DNA of 64,000 nucleotides, taken from positions 23,822,714 to 23,886,713 of the forward strand of contig OX375880.1 in assembly GCA_947359465.1 (NCBI GenBank), written 5' to 3'. This document shows, piece after piece, positions 26,501 to 36,749 of the stretch (position 1 is its first letter; each line of letters begins with the position of its first letter). The notes beneath the pieces are model-generated. The model saw nothing but the letters and a program-made list of their open reading frames with translations. It ran no database searches and was not told the origin of the DNA. The translations under genes were made by a program, and so were the position numbers. Origin of the DNA: Metellina segmentata (lineage: Eukaryota > Arthropoda > Arachnida > Araneae > Tetragnathidae).

Positions 26501-27945
26501 AACTATTGTTTACCTGCCGTAATGTAAAGGTTAAGAGTATTTAAGATTACAGTAAGTTCGCGATTTGAGCCATGTTATAACTTTGAAATTCGTAATTACT
26601 TTGTGGCTTTCTTTATGACTTGCCCTCAATTTTAAATGGCCTCTACAAGGTTACATTCTACCTCACCCTACTTTACTCTAACCCTGGAAGAGTCCCAACT
26701 GATCGATGCACTAAACTTGTTTCCTTACTTCATTTAAGGCTAGTGATTCGAAATGTACACACGAAATGGAAGTAAAATGGGAAAAATTGGCAGTTAAACG
26801 GTGGGTACTACCAAGGTAATGAGATAGGGGTGTCCTTGAGATGCTTGTTGAAGAGTGATGGTTTATAGTATTTTTTCACTGCACAAATGGATTTTTTTCG
26901 GAAAATGATGACTGTATTTTTTAGAAAACTTGTATACGTCCAAGTTTGAAATCCTAGCAAAACCCTCAATAGACATCAAGAATAATAGCTTATGAGTTTT
27001 TAAACAGAAACTTTTGAACTTAAATATAAAGGTAGGTCAGCTCAATTCCTGCCAAGTTCGTTTCCACCCTGAGTATATTTCACTCTCTTGTGTCAGTAAA
27101 ACTTTCAAAATATAGCCCTTGTGTCGTAAAACTTTCCCAATCAACCATTATTTTAAAAATTTCCTCTTAACTGTTAAATTTAAAAAAAAAGGAATTATAA
27201 GTGATATTATTCACAGGCTATGAATTACTGGTACAAAAATACAAACTGTTCAAACGTATTGATATTCATAAGCCCAAAGGGAAGTAAAGTTGGAATAAAT
27301 TATTTTTTGCACTTCACAGTTCTACTATTGAAGGATATAGTTAGGACATGAATCCAAGCAACTCTTTAATATTTTAATATGAAAACAACATTCAATAAAC
27401 AAACAGCCAATATCAAAGAATCAAGATATCGTCAAGCATAGAATATGTGAAAACCGAAAAAAATGAAACAAATTGATCATTCCGCATTATGGCAATTTGA
27501 TTGGGAAACTAAGAACTGCTTCTTCCCATCTGCAATATTCTACATGGGTGTTCCTTCCTACCCAACATGGGTGTATCTTCCCCTCTGCTATATTCTACTG
27601 GTACAAGTATCAACAGCAGAGTGCTTACCATTATGGATTTTTATCTTCAAATGCAGAAAATCATGAAATTGTTGCTGAAAATCGTACATGATGTTAAAAT
27701 GGTATGGTTGCCAAACAATCGCCAAATTCGTGATTCATCGTCCTTTTTTCATAAGTGGCCTAATGGCACTTTATAGCAATTAAAAAATTCCAATTCATAT
27801 TTTATCGGCGTTACATCTTTTCGGCTCATTATCATCAGTGACTTGTCAAAAGAAAATTTAAAACGCAGGAAATCTGTAACTTTAACTAGGATTTTGGCAA
27901 AATTAGAGCTAAAATGGAGGAAAATCCTGCACATACAGGAATTGC

Positions 27946-27999
<54 letters not shown>

Positions 28000-30724
28000 G
28001 TGTACAGAACAAATGTTATAATTAACTTTAATGTTCCGAACTTTAATGTTTAAAGTATTGAAACTGCTTCAACTACAGCATGAAAATTTTTCAGTTTAGT
28101 CTCAATTTTTATGTGCCTCCTTTATGGCAGTGATTTTTTAAAAATCCAGTTTCTGTATTTCATTACAAGAGCCAGTGTGGTAATTAATCAATGTCATCTT
28201 ATGTTTATAACTTCTGAATTTAAAAAAAAAATATGATTTCTTTTTAAGTAATTTATTTTATTTTTTGATAACTTTTACAGTTGCAAGTCTAGGCAAGTTT
28301 TCACCTTTTCTATATTATTAAAAATATTTGAGGCTATAATAAAATATGTTTCTATTTGAATAGAGAGAGAGAAATGATGTTGATGTTATTGTTTGTATTT
28401 ATTTAAGAGGTAGTTTACAGTAGAATATTGGAAAATTTATCAGATTATAGTTGAACTGTGTTATGAGAATAGTTCATTCTTAAAGTAATTTATTCAGGCA
28501 AAAAGCAGCCAAATTTATTATGTGTTTTCCTTACATAGTTATTTTTTACCCTTAATCTTGGTTAAAATGTCATACGTATTGAAGTAGTTAATTAATTTAA
28601 TACTATAGGAAACGCTTCTGAAAGTCATTTTACTGTTTCTTGAACCATCATATTGAATTTTAGCATGCCTGAGTGTTTTGCATATTGATTGTAGATAAAA
28701 GTGTGGATGATGAAACTATCATGTTTGCATCAATGATAATTAAAATGCAGATTTTTTTGAATGAGTACATTATTTGTCATCTATTTCTCTACCACAATGT
28801 CTGGAATGGCTCAATTATATATTAACTATGTTTCAACATTTCTGTCCTCTTTTCATTAGTATGTAGACTGTTCCTGTCCAATTTATACTTTATTATATAC
28901 AAATTAATTAAATTGGGTCCATCTTTTTGAATAACCCTGTATTTAGATATTAATCATATTTCCGAAATTCAATGTAATTAATGCAATTGTGGGTATCGAT
29001 ACTGAAAATTAATCAATGCAGTCGGTTGAAAGTTTGCATCTCTACAGCTCAGCAGGGTTGACGAGTTCTAAGAAAATTTATTTTGCAAATCGATTTTGGG
29101 AAACAGGGTTTCATTGCATATTGTGAATGAAAGACCAGTAGGAGACATTTTATTTAGAAAATTAAAGTACCAGCATTGGAATCAATTGGTGGGTTGCTAG
29201 CAAAATTTTGATTTGGGCAAGCTGATTGAAACAAGGGTCCCTCGCATATTCCAAGTCTTATTATGTTCACTTTGCAATGCTGAGAAGAATTTGAGATTTC
29301 TACTAATAGTGAAACTGCAACTTGATATTGTTATAAAGTTATTGCTATTAAAAAACTATAGTATGTATAGTAGAACTCCAATTATCCGAACTCCGACTAT
29401 CCGAATCGCTGATTATCCTAATTGCTTTCAGAATTTCAGAAAAAAAATTAAAACAAGCGTACTGCGACTCGCAAAAAAAAATGATTCTGGGTTTCAAATT
29501 CTAAATGATGATGAACTTATTGAAAGTGTGAGAGAGAAAAAGTGTTGAGGAAGACCTTAATGTCGAAGTTGAAGCAGACACGGGACCATCTGCTAGTGAA
29601 GCATTTGCCGACCTTAAAACTGCGTTGAAGTGGATGGAGCGTGAGCCCTAGTGTGACTACATGTAACTTCTCACTGTCAAGCGGATGGGCGACTTGGCTG
29701 CCCGAAAACGGATGTAGACAGTCAAACAGCTTACTTTGACTGAGGTGTGCAGCAAGCAATGACTTTCATTTACAGTACGGTACATACATGTAAAAGTGTT
29801 GCTGTTACATTTAATTAGTTAAAAGCTCTTTTTCTTAAAAAATAGTTTTTTTCTCCCATTTTCAACATACATACAGTAATTAATTAAAATACATACTAGG
29901 CCCTTTTTTCGGAAAAAATCCAATTATCCGAATTTTTGATTATTTGAATGGGGTCTGGTCCCAATTTATTCGGATAATTGGAGTTCTACTGTAGTTTCGA
30001 TTTGTTTTTAACATTTTATCTCTTGTGTGTGTCTGAGATATCTGTTATAACTTCAGTATGCTCACTTTGCTTTAGTTAAAAATCTCCCAGCCTTTTTATT
30101 CCTTGTAGGTTTCTCTTCTTTCTGACGCATAATGTCGGGATTTCAATAATCAATTGGTTCAGTGGTATTTTTATATTATAGTGTAACGAATACAAAAATG
30201 ACGATTGGAGAGATTTTTGAGTTAAAGTTTAATCCCTATTGTACACTATTTACAGATATAGAAAAAGATTACATATTAATACAAATCAAAACATCAATCA
30301 AATTAAGAACGCTTAGGTTCGTATTAAATTCAAATCAAGATTCTAACTGACAAAAGCATCAAGTGTGGGAGAGGAGGAGGGAAGGCGTATGACGTCACGA
30401 TGCCAACGACATCTAAGCTTCATATAATTTCCACACTTTCTAAGAAATGAAGCTTTTTTGTTTTCGTCATATATCTAAATATGTTAAAAAGAAGTATTTA
30501 TACTGCTTTGTATCATTGTGTATTTAAATTGTTTAAGGCTGTTATAATATTTAATCATGAATGTATTTACATTATGATTAACTATTTTCTCTCATCTTGT
30601 AGAATCTACAAATACCCGTGTACTTTACTTCAGCATCTTTTCTATGTGCATCCTTCTCGCATTAGCTACATGGCAAGTACTGTACCTCAGAAGATTCTTC
30701 AAGGCAAAGAAACTTATTGAATAA
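11567..30724 (+). CDS. TMED10: TMED10 / p24-delta cargo receptor, complete, five exons
   Basis: Exons 11567-11743, 14386-14506, 25577-25647, 25993-26119 and 30603-30724, all with AG/GT borders and compatible phases (0,1,0,1), give 205 residues, the usual length of the family. The product is the p24-delta type I membrane protein cycling between ER and Golgi, where it binds COPI and COPII coats and helps sort GPI-anchored and other cargo. Visible features: signal peptide (residues 1-21, hydrophobic [10 protein letters not shown]), GOLD domain start ([15 protein letters not shown]), luminal coiled-coil region ([16 protein letters not shown]), a transmembrane segment near residues 176-192, and the cytosolic tail [11 protein letters not shown] with the FF and KKxx coat-binding signals. 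Translation starts at ATG 11567. Introns 2 and 4 are 11 kb and 4.5 kb and full of transposons. The Drosophila counterpart is baiser. An AATAAA overlaps the stop codon at 30720-30725, but no 3' end was assigned. Confidence 0.96.
11744..13451. other. TMED10 intron 1, 5' half; one tRNA-like repeat remnant
   Basis: Mostly unique-looking AT-rich sequence. At about 13275-13390 there is a block with a Pol III B-box-like core (cttcgaatccc) preceded by 'tcgatgggtcgcag', resembling a decayed tRNA-derived SINE. No coding sequence was recognised. Confidence 0.4.
13452..14098 (-). mobile_element. Tigger-like (pogo superfamily) remnant
   Basis: The left end reads tacagttgaactccaaatca and 'gggaccagaccc'; the right end reads tataattgaagttcttctgta. 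These match, as inverted ends, the better preserved copy at 29363-29998 (cagtagaactccaatta.../...ggataattggagttctactg). The interior is strongly decayed and shows no intact transposase. It lies in TMED10 intron 1, just upstream of exon 2. Confidence 0.7.
15528..15542 (+). other. candidate 15-nt in-frame microexon of TMED10
   Basis: Fifteen bases (CTAACATCACAGAAG) are preceded by a pyrimidine tract ending in TTTTCTAG and followed by GTAAGTCA, a near-perfect donor. Exon 2 ends in phase 1 and exon 3 begins in phase 1, and this block keeps that phase. Inclusion would insert Ala-Asn-Ile-Thr-Glu between SPA and GQRTQ in the luminal domain, creating an N-glycosylation sequon (Asn-Ile-Thr). The exon is predicted only from splice signals and frame. 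Confidence 0.45.
15905..16140 (+). repeat. decayed tRNA-derived repeat, family 2
   Basis: A tRNA-like head (gggctcagtgggcatg... and a degraded B box atgttcaattc) is followed by a body ending 'gcgcccttgcaccatgaaaccc'. Related ends occur near 25830-25870, 27110-27150 and 53840-53890 (gcccttgcgtcataaaac and similar). The BEL element inserted at its right end. Confidence 0.45.
16147..16484 (-). repeat. 3' LTR of BEL/Pao element
   Basis: 338 bp, TG...CA, the same sequence as 22013-22350 as far as I can read. Being on the minus strand, this copy is the 3' LTR. A purine-rich stretch (GGGCGGGA on the minus strand) lies directly inside it and is the likely polypurine tract. Confidence 0.95.
16744..20450 (-). 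pseudogene. BEL/Pao pol: protease-RT-RNase H-integrase, frame-broken
   Basis: Open stretches on the minus strand: 20408-19521 (protease tail and start of RT), 19552-18602 (RT with FFMDD as the catalytic box, then RNase H start FADASS), 18592-17612 (RNase [12 protein letters not shown] and [10 protein letters not shown]; integrase zinc module H-x4-H ... CITC; core GIDFCGPF) and 17505-16744 (integrase [18 protein letters not shown] and C-terminal domain). All domains typical of BEL/Pao are present and collinear. They are separated by frameshifts near 20470, 19530 and 17610 and one in-frame TAG at 18599-18601. The FMDD box replaces the more usual YVDD/YMDD. As assembled it cannot make one polyprotein. 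Confidence 0.9.
20460..21917 (-). pseudogene. BEL/Pao gag and protease start, frame-broken
   Basis: Starts at ATG 21917 (MAQTQVF...). After about 100 codons the frame ends at 21612 and continues one base off from 21615, so a single frameshift splits gag. The second stretch carries the Pao-type gag region ([14 protein letters not shown], then YYLRASLKG) and three cysteine-rich zinc knuckles ([40 protein letters not shown]). The protease active-site region [10 protein letters not shown] follows. Gag packages the RNA; the protease would process the polyprotein. A second frame break follows at about 20470. Confidence 0.88.
22013..22350 (-). repeat. 5' LTR of BEL/Pao element
   Basis: 338 bp, TG...CA, the promoter LTR for the minus-strand element. 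The primer-binding region should lie immediately inside (21990-22012, minus strand TTGTTCCAGTGAGCC); I could not assign the tRNA. Confidence 0.95.
22356..24104. other. TMED10 intron 2, repeat-rich, no gene
   Basis: Two related blocks share a core 'gatttgaaatctgc(t)ggaaaat' (about 23460-23520 and 23745-23810), and the block near 23095-23160 has a 'gagatttggcacacagata' core like 1820-1870 and 63010-63035. No protein domain was recognised. Confidence 0.4.
24105..25172 (+). mobile_element. internally deleted hAT element with perfect 8-bp TSD
   Basis: The terminal inverted repeats are CAGTGGTCCCCAACC (24105) and GGTTGGGGAGCACTG (ending 25172), with one mismatch in 15. The flanks are a perfect 8-bp direct repeat CCGTATAT (24097-24104 and 25173-25180), as required for hAT transposition. 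Subterminal sequence is rich in CCGGGCCG and ACCGGTACCGGT motifs. The interior retains only the end of the transposase. It lies in TMED10 intron 2. A second, differently deleted copy surrounds the palindrome at 33408-46572. Confidence 0.95.
24374..24924 (+). pseudogene. hAT transposase C-terminal remnant
   Basis: A first piece from ATG 24374 ([20 protein letters not shown]) ends at a stop near 24505. After a frame change the 24544-24924 stretch carries the hATC dimerisation region ([40 protein letters not shown]). This matches the ZBED5/SCAND3-like branch of hAT transposases. The BED finger and the catalytic middle are missing, so it cannot be active. Confidence 0.85.
25735..25880 (+). repeat. 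family 2 tRNA-derived repeat remnant
   Basis: Contains 'gtttggtacagcttaaccaaatatggcccttgcgtcataaaac'-type sequence (25835-25870), shared in part with 16085-16120 and 27105-27140. It lies in TMED10 intron 3, between exons 3 and 4. Confidence 0.35.
26204..26530. mobile_element. piggyBac-type MITE with TTAA duplication
   Basis: A 327-bp element bounded by TTAA on both sides (26200-26203 and 26531-26534). Inverted ends: CCTTTACGCTACGGCA at the left, and at the right TGCCGTAATGTAAAGG, whose complement is CCTTTACATTACGGCA (two mismatches in 16). TTAA target duplication is specific to piggyBac. There is no transposase. It lies in TMED10 intron 4, immediately after exon 4. Confidence 0.85.
26535..29362. 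other. TMED10 intron 4, no gene; family 2 repeat and AT satellite
   Basis: Contains a family 2 repeat remnant near 27060-27150 and an AT microsatellite at 27949-27997. The short open frames near 27463-27776 lack any recognisable domain. Around 29090-29260 two related 30-bp phrases suggest a local imperfect duplication. Confidence 0.4.
27949..27997. repeat. (AT)n microsatellite
   Basis: About 24 uninterrupted AT dinucleotides in TMED10 intron 4. Confidence 0.97.
29363..29998 (+). mobile_element. Tigger-like (pogo) element, internally deleted
   Basis: The left end agtagaactccaattatccg and the right end ggataattggagttctactg form inverted repeats, with TA at both borders. The interior retains the C-terminal part of a Tigger transposase ([15 protein letters not shown], then after a frameshift [15 protein letters not shown]), in the expected order and strand. 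The DDE catalytic core is absent. Located in TMED10 intron 4. Confidence 0.88.
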
Positions 30725-33180
30725 ATTAATTTTTTACTTTTCATTTTCTTCATTGAGGATTTGTTAAAGTGCTGCACACTGATTTAAGAGAGCTCAAATT
30801 TAAATTGTTACTTATTTATTACAAAAACTGTAATCAATAGGTTTTCTTAGTTCTAGAATTATCAATTCCATCATAACAGTGTCATTTTTTCTTGGTCCAC
30901 GCATATCAAATTTTGATACCACCTTAATCACTTCTGGAAAGCGTAAATTGAAATCAATTCTACTCTATTGTGATTTGATGGGAAGTTATTTTTTAATAAA
31001 ATATTACCTTATATTCAATGCTTGACTTCAGCATTATGAATTTCCAGGCTTCAAAAACTGAATCAGTATTTCATTAAAAACGTTAATGTTGCATGTGCAT
31101 CATGCATGGACACTGGGTGTGCATTTGATTTGAACGACGATCACTTGCGTAGACTCAAAGAACACTGAAGTTTTAAAATATTAGCACTAGCTGACTGAAA
31201 AGTCTAAAATGTTGTTTGTGTATTTAGTGCCTTTAAAGATCATACTTTTCTCTAACTTTTAAGGCTGCGAATGTTATCACTTAGTTTTACCTTTTCATAT
31301 GTGTTGTGCATTAAGTCATATATTAAAGAATTATTAATTTTCTTTTCATAAAGAAATAACTCACATAGCTTAAGATGAAGTTGGTTGTATATATTTTGCT
31401 TGTATTTTGTTAAATGGCTTTCAGTTTATAAAATGTATATAGTTATAAAATTGTGTTGAGGAAAGTGCGTTAAATATTCGACCTTGGTCAATCAGTACTC
31501 CTGTCTTGTTATTTAAAATATGTATGTTGATATTGCTAAGCAACACAATACAAATGCATTTTCTTGTGTGAATTGGTACATTTCTATACTTAATTTATTT
31601 TTGAGTATGTCTCTAGAAAAAAAAAAGCAATACCTTTTTAGCATATCTTATATTCGTGACCATGATCTTACTTTAATAATTTTCATAAACATTTCCATGA
31701 AGATATGTGTATGTAGTATTTTATTTTTAATATGGTACTAAGGTAGCAATGATAATAAAAATCTTCTGCTATTGGACCCAAATTGGAGCTGCCTTGTAAA
31801 ATTGGCTACTACAATATTTATGTGTAAGGAGAATCTTTATATTCTAAAGATAATAAATTGACATTCTTGCCTTTCAATCTAATTACCTGTTAAATCTAAT
31901 TTAAAATCATAACAAAAGCATGACCATATTGTCATCTAAGATGTGATGTCTTGTAAGTGCAAAATACGAATTTTACAGGAGCAAAAAACTGTATGAAATT
32001 GAATACTAAGTATCACTAATGTACATTTCCCCATCTTTTTGATCTGACTAATATGAGGTATCACTTCACCTATGCGAATATTTTTGAGGAACTCTTGAGT
32101 TTGAAAACCCTTTTTTCAAAAAATTGGCACTTACGAGGAATTGCATATAAGCTGATGATATTCTATATCAAAATAGTATTTGCATATTAAATTTGATAGC
32201 TTTATGAAAATAATTTTTATTCCTTAATTACAAGATACAAGCAAAATATTACAAATATAGTTAAGTAAATTGCAGCTTATTTGTTCTTTATGTTGGTGAT
32301 AAAATTAATAAAGGTTAATAGAGAAAGAAAAAGGGGAAAATTCTCTTAGTATAGTTTTTTAAGATATATAATTTTAATCTAGTTTAAATGATTCATGGTG
32401 AATGATTTTAAGTAAACAACATTTCTTTTTCTATTGTCTCATGTGTGCAATTAATACTTGTTTTACATATTAAAATATTTAATATTAAATTCCATATTTA
32501 GTTTCATCTGTTTCGAAAGGTTGTGTTAAGATCTCTAAGACAAGGAATGTGATGCTTTAGCTAAGTGCCTCACAAATTCAGAGAATGCTGATCTCTGGTG
32601 AACACACATGCTAGAGTCTATTCAGATCTTAAAAAGACTTGTGAGTGAACTGTATTAAATAAAATTAATAAAAGTCCACATTTTTTGCTTTTCTCTTACT
32701 GTTTTTCATACATAGATTTTGAAATTCATTTGCTAACATTCAAACAATTGCTCAATAATTTTCATTACTACCTTGGAAAATAAGCTGGAATAATTTTTTC
32801 CTTTACTTCATCCTCGAAATATTTAAACTCTGATTTTATTCGATATTTAATTAATATGATTGACTCTAAATTAGGCTTGGAATGTTTTATATCCACGATT
32901 GCAAAGCTAAATACACCACGTGAAAGAAAATGTCATTCTTTAAAATGTACAAATAAAGCTTGTTCCTATGTAAATTAAATTAACGCTTTACTGGTTTTAT
33001 TTCTGCCATTGAGATAAGCAGTCACAAATCTAATTTGATATGAATTTGAATTAAGCTTATTTACCTCTTGATTTGGCTTTGCTTATTTATGTGGGAAAGA
33101 AGATGGAAAATACAACACGTGCAGTGTATGAAGTAAGCTTGTATTTTTATCTGTAGTTTCTCCAACATGGTACAAGGTAA
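30725..33180. other. TMED10 3' flank; no gene recognised
   Basis: AT-rich sequence downstream of the TMED10 stop. It probably includes the 3' UTR, but the poly(A) site could not be chosen among several AATAAA-like hexamers (for example near 31000 and 32660). No open frame resembles a protein. Confidence 0.45.
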
Positions 33181-33407
33181 AACGCTGCAGGCTTCACTGG
33201 CAGAGAAATACGCATAGGGAGGAATTGAACCAAGCCCTCCTGTAATTCGCACTTAGCTAGCACAATAGGCAAATCCGTGGAATCTTGGCATACTGCCATC
33301 CTTGTTTTAAGCCTGATGTAGGAGTTGAATAAACATCACACTGGAGCAACACAATGGCTATTGGTGACTGTCTTGTATCAATCCCGAAGGGAAAGATCAA
33401 AAGGGGG
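33180..33407 (-). repeat. tRNA-derived SINE remnant (family 1), minus strand
   Basis: Holds 'catcacactggagcaacacaatgg' and 'gtatcaatcccgaagggaaag', the antisense 3' body of the SINE family found intact at 47431-47757. It joins directly to the truncated end of the second hAT copy. Confidence 0.6.
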
Positions 33408-34018
33408 GGGGATATGTTGATTGTTTATATTTTAGATTGTTTTGATTTAATAATTTTAATTTAATTGGATATTTAAACATGCCTTCAAAATAAAATACAG
33501 TTACACCAAAAAATGAATATAATGTGATTGAACATTTCAACTCACTAGAACGCTAAATCAATAAAATAGTTTCCCAACCACAAAAAAACCCTCGAAGCGC
33601 TCGAGCTCTTTTAAAAGCAAAGGCAGGTGATCGTGCATCAACTAGGAGAATGAATGTTAGTAGGGGGATAATAGGCATCCTGGACCATGTGGATTATAGA
33701 TTATGGTGAGAGAATTGTTGTATGCACTATCTTGTGGGTGGTGGAGGGGGTGGTAAATTTCTTGGAATTTACAATACCCACTTACTTTGTTTGCGTAATA
33801 TGACAGGTAGCGCCATCTAGTGAGGGGATGAACAATTAAACGAACTTTAGCGAATAAATATAAAATTAAGGAAACTACGGTATTTTCTTAAATTAAAGAC
33901 TAAATGACTGGTACCGCCACCTAGGGGTGTAAAAAGTAACGATTAGTTTTAAAAGATTTATTTTCTTGCTGATACTTTAGAATTAAACGGAGAATTATTT
34001 GAAAGAAAAATAATAATA

Positions 34019-34097
34019 CGTGGATTCGAACCCAGCAAAAGGTAATCGCGGCCAACCGTTTTTTCACAAGCTCTTAAGCCGTTCGGCCACGACCACC
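34019..34097 (-). tRNA. tRNA-like sequence, left arm
   Basis: Minus strand GGTGGTCGTGGCCGAACGG... carries a good Pol III A box (TGGCCGAACGG) and a perfect B box (GGTTCGAATCC) spaced as in a long-variable-arm (Ser/Leu type) tRNA. The acceptor and T stems pair imperfectly and I could not assign an anticodon, so it may be a decayed tRNA or a tRNA-derived promoter rather than a working tRNA gene. Confidence 0.4.
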
Positions 34098-34618
34098 TAA
34101 ATGATCGTGTTATATTTAAAATAGTCTATCATTCTGTTAATGCGTATAGTACATACTACCAAAGATTGAAAAAGTCTAGAAGCTTCTGGAACGGGTGACT
34201 AAGAAATAGTAGTGCCTAATACATGAGTAATGTTGTACCCATAAGGCAGTAAGATAACAGAGTTAAACACTGACTAGACAAAAATACGTAGTATCAAAGA
34301 TTGAAAAGTCTAGAAGTCTCTGGAACATGTGATAATATGACAAAGGATAATATTTTTGCACGTGTAGGTTAAAGAGAAGGAACGGAATTATACAAGGAAT
34401 CATCGATAAAAGTGACTCAAAATAAAATTAAAGATTAGCTTAAACTACCGAAGTACACGTGTTGTGGTATCTGAAAATGTTAGGAACCAAACAAAAGAAG
34501 GTGATTATACTGTTTGATAACTAAGAGGCTTTTAAAAGCGTAGTTGAACTTGTTTCTTGGGTCTTTGAATAACTTTGCTTCTCTGGATTTTTGCCCTTCT
34601 ACTGTTTTTAGATACATC

Positions 34619-35254
34619 ATGGATTCTAGTGATATTAGACCTACAAAGAAAATGCGTACAGACAAAGAACAGTGTTTCCAGAAATACTGTAAAGATTCTT
34701 TATGCTATGAATATGGTAAATTGTTTACAGATTGTGATGGTTGGTCATATTTCCGTCGATTGGAAAACGAATTAACGTATTTAAAGAAAGAGGAAACTAC
34801 TATAGAAATTTCCGGTAAAAAACATACTGTGCTTCGACAACTTGTAGCATACGGAGACGAATTTATAAGCTATACCTTTAGTGGATCTTGTATTGCAGCC
34901 AAGCCCTGGTCTCCTTTAATGTTGGAAATAAAGGGTGAAGTGGAACGAATAATTGATGCAAGATTTAATTTTGTGTTGGTGAACCGTTAAAAAGATGGTA
35001 AGGACTATATAGGTGCACATAAAGACAACGAGAAGGACTTGGATCTTAATGCACACATAGCGTCTGTTTCATTTGGACAAAAAAGACAGTTTGTGTTTTC
35101 TAGAAAGAACTACAACTCTTTAAAAATTGTTCCGGAAAATGGAAGCTTACTTGTAATGATATATCAGACAAACAAATTTTGGTTGCACAGCTTGCCCCGC
35201 GGAAATGCATTATGCCCTAGAATTAACTTAACGTTTCGAAAAATTATTGTATAA
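34619..35254 (+). pseudogene. AlkB (ALKBH2/3-like) dioxygenase, nonsense-broken, left arm
   Basis: ATG at 34619, preceded by ttctactgtttttag, which looks like a splice acceptor. The 34619-34990 part reads SISGKK-type N-terminal half with YGDEFISYTFSG and KPWSPLMLEI. An in-frame TAA (34988-34990) interrupts it, and the same frame continues to 35254. The continuation holds the iron ligands H-x-D (YIGAHKDNEKD) and the second His (FWLHSLPR), then PRINLTFR with the 2-oxoglutarate-binding arginines. AlkB enzymes reverse N-alkyl damage in DNA or RNA by oxidative demethylation and occur in cells and in several viruses. Apart from the stop the catalytic set is complete. The identical stop in the other arm shows it predates the duplication or was copied by conversion. 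Confidence 0.88.
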
Positions 35255-36749
35255 GTTAGTGATAAACACCATATGTACCCCCTGAACTGGAACACAGTGT
35301 AAATAGGGATGTACACTAAACGATATTTGGAAAACGTTACAATTAATATTTATGCCTTTGTGAATATTGTTTTTTATACTTACATCTTATTGTTATTTTA
35401 AGGAAACTTTTATTCGTGTCTTACCACATACACTGTATTTTGGATTTTTTTAAAATTAAATACTAATTTTAAAAATTGTGATTTTTACAATACAAGATCT
35501 GAGATGAAATTTATTTGCTATAAATATTTATGTTTTTAATTTAGATTCGTTCACTTAAACACTAATTATACATTAGATGCTATAGCACATATTTTATTGC
35601 ATGATTTATTTTCAAATACTGTACACTTAAATAAAAGTACAATTTTTTTTTTGGAAAACTTTGCAAGACCCATACTATGAACATGTTTTCTTGTAAAATT
35701 TTCTTTTAATTGGACAAGAGAAAACTCATCCATATTATTTTTTTATTTAAATAAATCTGTCTGAAATGTAGTGATTTTATTGTTTAGATTTGCAAACTTT
35801 TTAAAATGAAATTTTCTTTGATTTATTGTAAAATGTTAAGATGCTTTTACACACAAAAAATAGATACTATTACACATATTTTAATAATGATTTTGAAAAA
35901 ATATGATTGAAACATATAAATTAGCTATTATTACAAATTTTTAAATGCAGATTACAAAAAAAAAATATTTTCGATTTACTATAAAGACATTTAGCAGTTT
36001 GATTTCTTGAATCGTGTTTTTATGTAAGAAAAAAAAATTAAGAAGAAACCTGTAAAAGTAAAATATTTTTTACCTCTAGTTTGAAACTTTTCAAGACCCA
36101 TACTATGAAGATGTTTACTTGTACATTTGAAGTAGTGAAAATGAATATTAATAAACTTTTAGTCTTTGAAGTTCAAAATTAAATGTTCTTTTTTCTAATG
36201 CTCTTGCAAACAATACATTTTACTAAATAGATTAACTTCTTTTTATTTACTTGAAAACATTGTGTATTATATTATACACAGTTTAAATTGCGGAGCCAAA
36301 TGCCAATTTTGTACAAGTATTTTACAAGATACTTTGTATAGGTCTTTATAATTTTAGATATACTACATTGCTACGTTAAATGGATAGTAAGTGGGTTTTG
36401 TGATTTTTAAAATAATGTATACACTTCTAGGCTGCTAAACAAAATAATTTTTTTTTGCCCTTTCTTGATAGTTAATTCTAAAGATTTACTCACACCACTG
36501 ATACTTTCACACATGAGTAAAATTAAAAAACAACAGAAATTTTTAAATACTAATTAATTTTTAAATGAACAAATATCGTTGAAATAATGTTTAAGTATAA
36601 CTTCTATGTGTTCTTCAAACAATCTCTGCAAGAAACAAATTGTTCTAAAACATATTAAAAAATAATTCTAAAACATATTGAAAGAAATACTGAAACAAAG
36701 TAAACTATATAACACTTTTTAATTGAAAAATAACCAGTATTCATATATT
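35255..36749. other. AT-rich non-coding part of left arm with a 41-bp direct repeat
   Basis: No gene was recognised. A 41-bp motif (core gcaagacccatactatga) occurs at 35655-35695 and again at 36083-36123 with four or so differences. The mirror of the region is 43091-44584. Confidence 0.6.

Noticed and set aside
27749..28012. Open frame encoding repeated Ile-Tyr
   Set aside because: Produced by the AT microsatellite; the same applies at 62733-62918.
34480..34665. Minus-strand frame overlapping the AlkB start
   Set aside because: Shadow of the AlkB coding strand; no domain.
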